Below, one piece after another: positions 20,099 to 26,044 of a DNA stretch of 26,044 nt. The translations under genes and the position numbers were made by a program. The stretch is from positions 1 through 26,044 of the IMG/VR virus record IMGVR_UViG_3300020467_000041; one strand, given 5' to 3'. The stretch comes from a virus. The notes beneath the pieces are model-generated. The model saw nothing but the letters and a program-made list of their open reading frames with translations, did not search any database and had not been told where the DNA came from. The first letter of the stretch is position 1. Every line of letters starts with the position of its first letter.

Positions 20099-21271
20099 AT
20101 GAAAGTAGCAATCATCGGAAAAGGATTAGCAGGTATACTAACTGCAATGGCATGGAAAGCACACGTCCCTTCCTCCGAGATAGAAATTTATTACGACCCC
20201 GATGCACCTATTGAACCTGTAGGGTCGGGGTCATGGCCTAATCTGTTAGATCTTATCACACAGTTTGAAGAGAGATCACCAGAGTCTTGGTCATCTATTG
20301 GTCCTATGTTGTATAATAATTGGCGAGATGCCAAGTGGGATCAAACAGTTAAGACAGGTATAAGTTACAGTGGATGGGGTGGTAAGGATTGGTTCCATGA
20401 CTTCGGTATTAACAGAGTGGCAATGCACTTTGATCCTAAGATGTTTTGTGATGACATGTCACAATACTTTAAGTGCATCCCTAAGAAGGTAGGATATAAT
20501 ATTGATGCTGATTACATCTATGATTGTGGAGGGTCACCCTTCAGTGGAAGGGAGTGTTCAAGTGAGTCATGGGATCGTTATACACTGCTGCAAAATCCCC
20601 TCAACAGAGTACTACTGGCCGAAACTGACCCATATACTAGAGTCTATTGCACCACTGATAATGTTGCCACTAAAGATGGTTGGTGTTTTGTTATCCCACT
20701 ACAGAGTAGGACATCAATGGGATATCTTTTCAACAGTGACATCACAACTGATGAAGAGGCACTAGAGAATTTTCATGAGCAGTTTGGTGAAGCAAAGGTA
20801 ACTGGTTGGAGATCATTCCATAACTATTGTGCAAAGAATCCTGTCATGGATGGTAGGATCTTTATGAATGGAAACAAATACTTCTTTATTGAACCACTAG
20901 AAGCAACAAGTATTACAGGATATATGGTGTGGATTGAGAGAACCTTGCGTTATATTATGCAAGGTGCTAGTATACAAGAGATGGTTGCAGATAATCAGCG
21001 AGACATCTGTGAGAATGCTAACTTCCTTCTCTATCATTATGCACATGGATCTAAGTATGACACACCCTTCTGGGACTATGCTAAGAGTCTTTGGAAACCT
21101 ACTGATACTTGGAATAATATATTAAAGGATGCAAAGCAAGGTAACTGGAAGCATAGGGTGCAAGGCACAGCATATAATTACAGTTACTTTAGTTTCTTAT
21201 CAGTCATTGCTACCTACTGCAACATGGAAACACAACAAGACTTCAAGTCTTTATTAAGGAATAATTGGTAA
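20099..21271 (+). CDS. Divergent flavin-dependent halogenase-like protein
   Basis: A 390-residue protein of the same family as the halogenase at 16384, but about 100 residues shorter and divergent. Residues 7-12 give G-K-G-L-A-G for FAD, and V-G-S-G-S-W-P-N-L-L stands in for the usual G-V-G-E-S-T-x-P. The lysine motif T-V-K85-T-G-I-S-Y-S-G-W aligns with the PrnA K79 pattern. The hallmark WxWxIP is W195-C-F197-V-I-P200, with the second Trp replaced by Phe, and F-I-E-P-L-E-A-T replaces the usual EPLEST. It may be active on another substrate or act as a flavin monooxygenase. ATG 20099 follows the terminator directly; an in-frame TTG at 20069 would run through the terminator hairpin. Its promoter is not visible, so expression probably depends on partial readthrough from psbA. 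Confidence 0.8.
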   Translation: MKVAIIGKGLAGILTAMAWKAHVPSSEIEIYYDPDAPIEPVGSGSWPNLLDLITQFEERSPESWSSIGPMLYNNWRDAKWDQTVKTGISYSGWGGKDWFHDFGINRVAMHFDPKMFCDDMSQYFKCIPKKVGYNIDADYIYDCGGSPFSGRECSSESWDRYTLLQNPLNRVLLAETDPYTRVYCTTDNVATKDGWCFVIPLQSRTSMGYLFNSDITTDEEALENFHEQFGEAKVTGWRSFHNYCAKNPVMDGRIFMNGNKYFFIEPLEATSITGYMVWIERTLRYIMQGASIQEMVADNQRDICENANFLLYHYAHGSKYDTPFWDYAKSLWKPTDTWNNILKDAKQGNWKHRVQGTAYNYSYFSFLSVIATYCNMETQQDFKSLLRNNW

Positions 21272-21351
21272 TGATTCATTCAATAGCATTAATTTTAATC
21301 GTAGTTTTATCAGTAACTATAATAGTATTAAAGGTATACAACCCTCACTAA
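21271..21351 (+). CDS. 26-residue hydrophobic peptide
   Basis: A short frame starting in a TAATG overlap with the preceding stop. Its product is a single hydrophobic helix (A-L-I-L-I-V-V-L-S-V-T-I-I-V-L) ending in K-V-Y-N-P-H. The coupled start supports translation. Size and composition resemble the smallest photosystem II or b6f subunits and also phage membrane peptides, without a deciding signature. Function unknown. Confidence 0.45.
   Translation: MIHSIALILIVVLSVTIIVLKVYNPH
21344..21351 (+). promoter_or_regulatory. Weak late-promoter-like sequence
   Basis: The end of the 26-residue gene reads CACTAAATAAAG, two mismatches at the first bases from TATAAATA but sharing the AAATAAA part of the two strong late promoters at 501 and 1147. 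It is 24 bases before the structural-type gene at 21376. A weak candidate. Confidence 0.3.
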
Positions 21352-21375
21352 ATAAAGTGTAGGTGTATGTAATGC

Positions 21376-24300
21376 ATGGCTGGCGAAACCATAAGAGATA
21401 TAGTAGAGAGGTGTTACTCAACACCGAGTGGGATACTGGCAGCGAATCCATTAGACCAGTTAAATCCTAGTGTACCTACTTCTGGATCGTCAGGTAATGT
21501 TGTACCTCCTGTCAATCCTGGTGATGCAATAAGAAATATAGTTGGGAGATGTTACAGTGTCCCAGTTTATAACCTACCTAACGTATTGGATGAACAGAAT
21601 CCAATACCAGTACAGATCCCTCCTACGGTACCACCCGACCCTAAACCTGGTGATGTCATAAGAAGGATAGTTGAGAGATGTTACTCTACTCCACCAGAAT
21701 TACCACAAATAATAGATCCACCAACACCCCCTGATATTGGATGGGGTTGGGAGTTACCTCCTTGGGGACCGTGGATGCACAGAGAGTTTGGATGGCTCCC
21801 TCCAATAAAAATAACACTTCATCCACCATACAAAGGTGGGTCAGCAATCATAGTCAAGACTGGACCTGAAGACCAGTGTGATAAGGTTAGGAAGTTATTA
21901 GAATTAAATTTACTCAGAGCATTAAAAGATTACAGTGAACCTGGATTCCCTTCACCTGGATGGTGGGAGCACATAGAAACTGGTGAGAAATATTATTGTG
22001 ATTTAGATCAGGGATTACCTGGTGACCCATTCAAAACTTGTGTTAGGAATGCATTAGACTGTCTCTTTAGACCTTACCTTGGTGGTCAATGGGAACCACC
22101 CAAGGCAAACTGTGATGCTTACTGGCCTAATGGATGGAGTGGTAACCAGACTGAGGTATGTGTAGAGAATTGTTATCCAGATAGGATACCAATCTATGAA
22201 TCAACCATGTCCACAGGGACATTAGCATTCTCATTTGATGGGTCGGGTAATCTAGTTGCTACTGGTAGTGGTACTGCTGTTGCGGTACTAAAACTACAGT
22301 GGAATGATAACCCCAACACATATAATGTTGCCATCAATAATATTCAGATGGGAGGACAGCAGTGGACAAGGACAGGTAGATCTGGTGAAGAGATTCATAC
22401 ACTTAATATTACTGGTGCTGGTACCACATCTATCACTATGAATGGTAACTCTGGTGGGTTTACTATCGTTGATAACAACACCAGAATATGCATGAAGGAT
22501 CTGGATGGTAATGATTGTAATGCTAACTTCAGTATCGTATCTATTAACACTGGTTCTGACCATGCATACGATCCTAATGGTGCCAAGTCAGGTTACACTT
22601 TAACTAATTCTAAACCAGCATTCTATATCCTTGCACAACCTATAGAAAATGTAACTGTCCCACTGTTTAGATTCTACTCAACAACACAGCAAGATACATT
22701 CTTAACTACTAACCCAGGTCAACCTGATACTGCTGGTGCAGGTGAGAGAGCAACCATGAATGCTTCAGGTATGGCAGGTGGTGAAGTCTTAGGACATGTA
22801 TTCCCAACTGCTAGTGCAATGAGAAGTTATCTACATGATGATGAGCAAGCAGAGGCACTCCATAGATTCTGGAGTACTAGTCCTTTCGATCACAAGTATA
22901 CTATTGATGGTGAGATAGTAGGTGGTAACCCTCAGAAGATACCTAAGAGGTGGTGCTATCGTATACCTATAGAATCTAAGGCAGACCTTAACATCTCTAT
23001 GGATGTTGAGAAAGGAGGAGCAGGATATGATAATGCACTTGGATTCTACCTAGCAGATGCTACTGGTCCTAAGTATGGACGCATCGTTGTAACTAGTGCT
23101 AGGAATGGTACCAATCTATACAACGCATGGATGACCAGTCTAAAACTCAACGAGTATGCTGGAGGGACGATGGGATTTTTCCTCATCCCTAATGGTGGTG
23201 GCCAGAATTCACTCAGCATCATGCAAGAGGTAACATTCAGTCCACTTAACTCTCCTTACTCAGGTGGTTTCAGTGCAGTAGGTATCAATACAGCACAGAA
23301 TAATTACTGTCTCTTCAGTGATAAGACATGGAATCCTATGCAGAAGGATCAAACTAAGTGGCAAGGAAAGAACAATCAATTCTGGGAAGACCTTATCGCT
23401 GGTGACGATGACTATGATGATCTAAGACTATGGCACAGGTTAGGGTGGACGTATGGTGGTTACACCTACGAGGGTATCCAATGCTATTTGTATGAGGGTG
23501 CTGCACCAGAGAAGGTGATGAGAAAGATAGACCCTACTACAAAATGCGATGCTAGAATATTAAAGGCCAGCTTTAAGGATGTAATTATGAGACGCATGGA
23601 CTGTGGTAACAAAGTCCCTGCTGTCTTTGGTAACGATGTGGAATGGGAGTGTGGCACATGTAATGGTGAATACTCAGTCAAATTAAATACCAACCAGAGT
23701 ATTAAAGCAGCAGTCGGTGGTACCTTTAGGTTTGTATCTATGGGTGGTATTAATGGTGGTCTCTTCGGAGCATGTATGAAATTTACTGTGGAGATGAGGA
23801 AGAAGGACAAGGATGATGTTGTTACAACTCTATTCAATAAACAGTTTGAAGCACAGTATTGGCCTGCAATAGGTAGAGACTTATACGATCAGGATATTAT
23901 TTTAGAACCAACTGATGAGTTAACCTTTGAGGTAGTAAGTATTGATACAGGTGCAGTTACAGGTGACATATCACTAGAGGCAGCACTCTATGCTCTTGAC
24001 ACTACTATGTTTGAGGGTGCATTCAAGATCATGCTTGGCACTCAGTCACATGACAGTGTGATAGCAGCTCAAACAGGTAACCCAACACTTAACCCAATTA
24101 CTAAAGAGGGTGGACTGATAGAAGGATTTGCATTCTCATATAATCCTACCAACAGACTAGAGTTTGAGTGGGAAGCAGGTAGTAAACTGTCTGAGACATG
24201 GAGTGAGGACAACGTGCCTGATCCAGGAGATCCATACACATATGTCTGGGCAAATAATATACCAGTGGCAATGCATGGATCACTCCAAGCAAACCCAGAG

Positions 24301-25170
24301 ATACCAGGACAGAGTAGGATCATAGGTAACACTGCGATGCCTACATTACCTGGTGCTTACATAGACACAGGATATCTTTATGATGTTGAGTCTAACTATT
24401 TCTCTGCTACAGTACTAGAGTCTTATAACTATAGGAATCTCTCAGGAGTATACAATCACCTTGTTGAGGACTATCTCTTCACTAGGTTTGAAACTCTGAG
24501 TGGTACCAATATATCACAGGGATACAGAGACATCCTCAGTGAAGCAGCCCCCACCACGTTTGCAAGAGGAAGCAAACCGTGGTATACTATTGGTGCTAAC
24601 TCTGTTGGCAGTCATTACCTCACTGTGGTGAATAATATATGGGATGGTGCAGCACAAGCACCACAAAGAGATACATACTTCTCTCCTATCACATTCATAC
24701 AGGACTACACCCTTGATAACTATCATGGTACAGGTGGTGGTAACTATGCTGACGCTGCTAAGATACGTGTAGGTATCACATTCTACCCAGTTATCTTTGA
24801 TCAGACTACCTCATCTAAACAGGTACACTACTGGCAAGCAATGATACATGTCATTGATGTTATAGATCAGGGTAAAGGATACACTAAAGGGTCAGAGTTT
24901 GTGTTAACATGGCCTCCGATGAGAGATAGAGCGAGTGAGGATCCCTCACAGACACCATACTATCCTGATCAGGAAGCAGGTTTCTCATTCCCATTAGGTA
25001 AACAACTAGCATGGTGGGAGAATGAAGACCTAGTAAGAAGAAGTCTTAAGGAAGCCTTCTATCAAGAGTCACACAATAAAGACTCAGTTGTATGGTATTC
25101 AGGTACCGACAAAGCAAAATTCAGAGTTAGATTTAAAGTAACTCTCACACAATGTACAGATCCACCTTAA
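21376..25170 (+). CDS. Large structural-type protein with three Cys-containing N-terminal repeats
   Basis: A 1264-residue protein, probably a virion or tail-fibre component, rich in Gly, Asn, Thr, Ser and Tyr as usual for such proteins. The first ~110 residues carry three copies of a G-(E/D)-x-I-R-x-I-V-x-R-C-Y-S-(T/V)-P motif (about residues 3-17, 49-63, 92-106) separated by Pro-rich linkers. A segment at about residues 430-520 has two F-R-F-Y-S-T / H-R-F-W-S-T type units resembling the DUF5648 repeat. Beta-rich stretches and several paired Cys residues follow (for example C-D-A-R, C-G-T-C around residues 730-770). No hydrolase or host-receptor signature is recognised. It is one uninterrupted frame. 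The start ATG 21376 is the only close candidate before the first repeat. Confidence 0.75.
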   Translation: MAGETIRDIVERCYSTPSGILAANPLDQLNPSVPTSGSSGNVVPPVNPGDAIRNIVGRCYSVPVYNLPNVLDEQNPIPVQIPPTVPPDPKPGDVIRRIVERCYSTPPELPQIIDPPTPPDIGWGWELPPWGPWMHREFGWLPPIKITLHPPYKGGSAIIVKTGPEDQCDKVRKLLELNLLRALKDYSEPGFPSPGWWEHIETGEKYYCDLDQGLPGDPFKTCVRNALDCLFRPYLGGQWEPPKANCDAYWPNGWSGNQTEVCVENCYPDRIPIYESTMSTGTLAFSFDGSGNLVATGSGTAVAVLKLQWNDNPNTYNVAINNIQMGGQQWTRTGRSGEEIHTLNITGAGTTSITMNGNSGGFTIVDNNTRICMKDLDGNDCNANFSIVSINTGSDHAYDPNGAKSGYTLTNSKPAFYILAQPIENVTVPLFRFYSTTQQDTFLTTNPGQPDTAGAGERATMNASGMAGGEVLGHVFPTASAMRSYLHDDEQAEALHRFWSTSPFDHKYTIDGEIVGGNPQKIPKRWCYRIPIESKADLNISMDVEKGGAGYDNALGFYLADATGPKYGRIVVTSARNGTNLYNAWMTSLKLNEYAGGTMGFFLIPNGGGQNSLSIMQEVTFSPLNSPYSGGFSAVGINTAQNNYCLFSDKTWNPMQKDQTKWQGKNNQFWEDLIAGDDDYDDLRLWHRLGWTYGGYTYEGIQCYLYEGAAPEKVMRKIDPTTKCDARILKASFKDVIMRRMDCGNKVPAVFGNDVEWECGTCNGEYSVKLNTNQSIKAAVGGTFRFVSMGGINGGLFGACMKFTVEMRKKDKDDVVTTLFNKQFEAQYWPAIGRDLYDQDIILEPTDELTFEVVSIDTGAVTGDISLEAALYALDTTMFEGAFKIMLGTQSHDSVIAAQTGNPTLNPITKEGGLIEGFAFSYNPTNRLEFEWEAGSKLSETWSEDNVPDPGDPYTYVWANNIPVAMHGSLQANPEIPGQSRIIGNTAMPTLPGAYIDTGYLYDVESNYFSATVLESYNYRNLSGVYNHLVEDYLFTRFETLSGTNISQGYRDILSEAAPTTFARGSKPWYTIGANSVGSHYLTVVNNIWDGAAQAPQRDTYFSPITFIQDYTLDNYHGTGGGNYADAAKIRVGITFYPVIFDQTTSSKQVHYWQAMIHVIDVIDQGKGYTKGSEFVLTWPPMRDRASEDPSQTPYYPDQEAGFSFPLGKQLAWWENEDLVRRSLKEAFYQESHNKDSVVWYSGTDKAKFRVRFKVTLTQCTDPP
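21385..21693 (+). repeat. Three-copy coding repeat in the large structural gene
   Basis: Copies at about 21385-21426, 21520-21564 and 21649-21693 encode the same Arg-x-Ile-Val-x-Arg-Cys-Tyr-Ser motif. The DNA copies are clearly related (each contains ATAAGA...ATAGT...GA...TGTTAC) but have diverged, so this is an old duplication. Confidence 0.75.
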
Positions 25171-25173
25171 ATT

Positions 25174-25542
25174 ATGGCAGGTTTTAATCCAAGAGAGGTC
25201 AATGCAGAAAGATCTCTAGAGAAATCATCAAAAGAGTTAAGGACTCTTAAGAAGGTCATCGAAAAGTATAAGGATGATCCGAAGGGTAAGAAGAAGATGC
25301 TCAAACAGATGCAGAAGTACTGGAGGAGTCCTCTAGCAGAGGTAAGGTCTCTCGACTACAAACCGAAGGGACCTAACTGGACACCGCCTAAAGATCTTGA
25401 GGCAAATCTGGAGGCAATGGCCGAATATGTTGACCCACGTAAGGAATGTGATGAAACCGAGATAAATAACAGTTCGTTAACACCTGACCAAGAACAGGAG
25501 TTACGTGCTAAACTGTCCAAAACAAACAAAACCGATGATTAA
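25174..25542 (+). CDS. Charged helical protein, unknown function
   Basis: A 122-residue, Lys/Glu-rich protein directly after the large structural gene (3-base gap). Residues ~8-50 form a likely coiled coil (Arg/Ser/Leu/Lys/Glu heptads), followed by a Pro-rich middle (P-K-G-P-N-W-T-P-P-K) and an acidic, disordered end. No membrane segment. The position suggests an assembly or scaffolding partner of the structural protein; this is inference. Its last 8 bases overlap the next start. Confidence 0.65.
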   Translation: MAGFNPREVNAERSLEKSSKELRTLKKVIEKYKDDPKGKKKMLKQMQKYWRSPLAEVRSLDYKPKGPNWTPPKDLEANLEAMAEYVDPRKECDETEINNSSLTPDQEQELRAKLSKTNKTDD

Positions 25543-25786
25543 TCTGGAGGAGAAGTATGGGTCTTACATAGGAAGCAGTAAGACTTTTAAAATTGATGGA
25601 GTAAGAGAACCAGTAACAGGGTATGGATACCACTGTGATGGGTCAGATATAAAAGGTTACTGGGTTAACACTCGTAACTATAAATTATTCTACAATTTGA
25701 ATGAACAATTCATTAAGATGGTACCATTAAATGACGTGGAATATACAGAACCTATTTCCAAAGCCCCTAGCATCGTCGAAGATTAA
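25535..25786 (+). CDS. Small unknown protein
   Basis: An 83-residue, Tyr/Gly-rich protein of probable beta structure (K-Y-G-S-Y-I-G-S-S-K-T-F-K, then G-Y-G-Y-H-C). ATG 25535 overlaps the preceding stop by 8 bases; a GTG at 25505 inside the previous gene is less likely. No domain recognised. Its end overlaps the start of the last oxygenase-like gene by 56 bases. Confidence 0.6.
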   Translation: MINLEEKYGSYIGSSKTFKIDGVREPVTGYGYHCDGSDIKGYWVNTRNYKLFYNLNEQFIKMVPLNDVEYTEPISKAPSIVED

Positions 25787-26044
25787 TCCAGAGGTCTGTG
25801 ACATTCTTACTGAGATGTTACAGGACTATGATTTCTCAGAGGATGAGGGTGGACTGAGTGCTGTTACTGTTAATAAGCATGTCTTACAAAACAAAACAGC
25901 AGTCCACGACTACCTTTATAGGAAGGTGCGACAGGTTATATGTGAGTTAGGATATCATTGTGATGTCCAGATCACTACCTCTTGGTTTACTGCTACACTT
26001 AGTGGTGGGTCAGCAGATGAGCATGCACATTGCAACTCTTGGTT
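25731..26044 (+). CDS. Putative 2OG-Fe(II) oxygenase, 3' end outside window (7 of 7)
   Basis: A frame opening with M-T-W-N-I-Q-N-L-F-P-K-P-L, the N-terminal N-L-F-P-x-P pattern of the PF13759-type oxygenases, and reaching a first metal motif D-E-H-A-H-C-N-S-W at the very end of the window. The preceding strand I-T-T-S-W-F-T-A-T also fits. The distal His and 2OG-binding Arg lie beyond base 26044 and cannot be checked. The start lies 56 bases inside the preceding gene; internal ATG 25815 is an alternative. It is far from the other six, next to structural-type genes, so it may act on virion proteins (inference). Confidence 0.65.
   Translation, partial: MTWNIQNLFPKPLASSKINPEVCDILTEMLQDYDFSEDEGGLSAVTVNKHVLQNKTAVHDYLYRKVRQVICELGYHCDVQITTSWFTATLSGGSADEHAHCNSW

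Noticed and set aside
22294-22586. Minus-strand frames inside the large structural gene
   Set aside because: Composition mirrors the + strand codons and there are no signals for expression.

Overview
This window looks like part of the genome of a T4-like cyanomyovirus infecting marine Synechococcus or Prochlorococcus. The evidence is the mix of T4-type replication genes (primase gp61, class Ia ribonucleotide reductase NrdA/NrdB), photosynthesis and pigment genes (psbA, two hli genes, heme oxygenase), purN, many 2-oxoglutarate/Fe(II) oxygenase-like genes and T4-type late promoters (TATAAATA). Every gene I can support lies on the + strand. The sequence is AT-rich and very densely packed. Most neighbours overlap by ATGA or TAATG, and no gene-free stretch exceeds about 150 bases. 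I see no tRNA, CRISPR array, insertion sequence or attachment site.

Layout: (a) 1-3205 holds late or structural-type and unknown genes, with late promoters at 501 and 1147 and an Ig-like virion protein at 1190. (b) 3157-8768 is a nucleotide metabolism block: primase, nrdA, ho1, a small unknown gene, nrdB, a small unknown gene. (c) 8804-9265 is a microprotein unit. It has a late-like promoter, a leader hairpin, a 28-nt element present twice exactly 200 bp apart, a 58-residue protein and a 40-residue DUF4278-type protein, and it ends in an intrinsic terminator. (d) 9274-12706 holds purN, a PD-(D/E)xK-like nuclease gene overlapping it by 146 nt, three consecutive 2OG-Fe(II) oxygenase-like genes and two small unknowns. 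(e) 12737-14361 starts with a strong sigma70-type promoter, then two hli genes and a chain of very small, mostly membrane proteins, one of them PsbN-like. (f) 14339-18818 holds three more 2OG oxygenase-like genes, a flavin-dependent halogenase and small unknowns, joined by overlapping start and stop codons. (g) 18836-21351 holds psbA under its own sigma70-type promoter with a terminator, then a second, divergent halogenase-like gene and a 26-residue membrane peptide. (h) 21376-26044 holds a 1264-residue structural-type protein with three N-terminal Cys-containing repeats, two small unknowns and the start of a seventh 2OG oxygenase-like gene.

How the parts may work together: NrdA/NrdB and PurN raise nucleotide supply for phage DNA synthesis. 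D1, Hli and the PsbN-like protein would keep photosystem II working in the infected cell, and heme oxygenase feeds bilin synthesis. The most unusual part is the block of six 2OG oxygenase-like genes plus a halogenase in translationally coupled order, with a second halogenase-like gene just after psbA. Its substrate cannot be read from the sequence. Product names rest on motif recognition by eye; no database search was possible.
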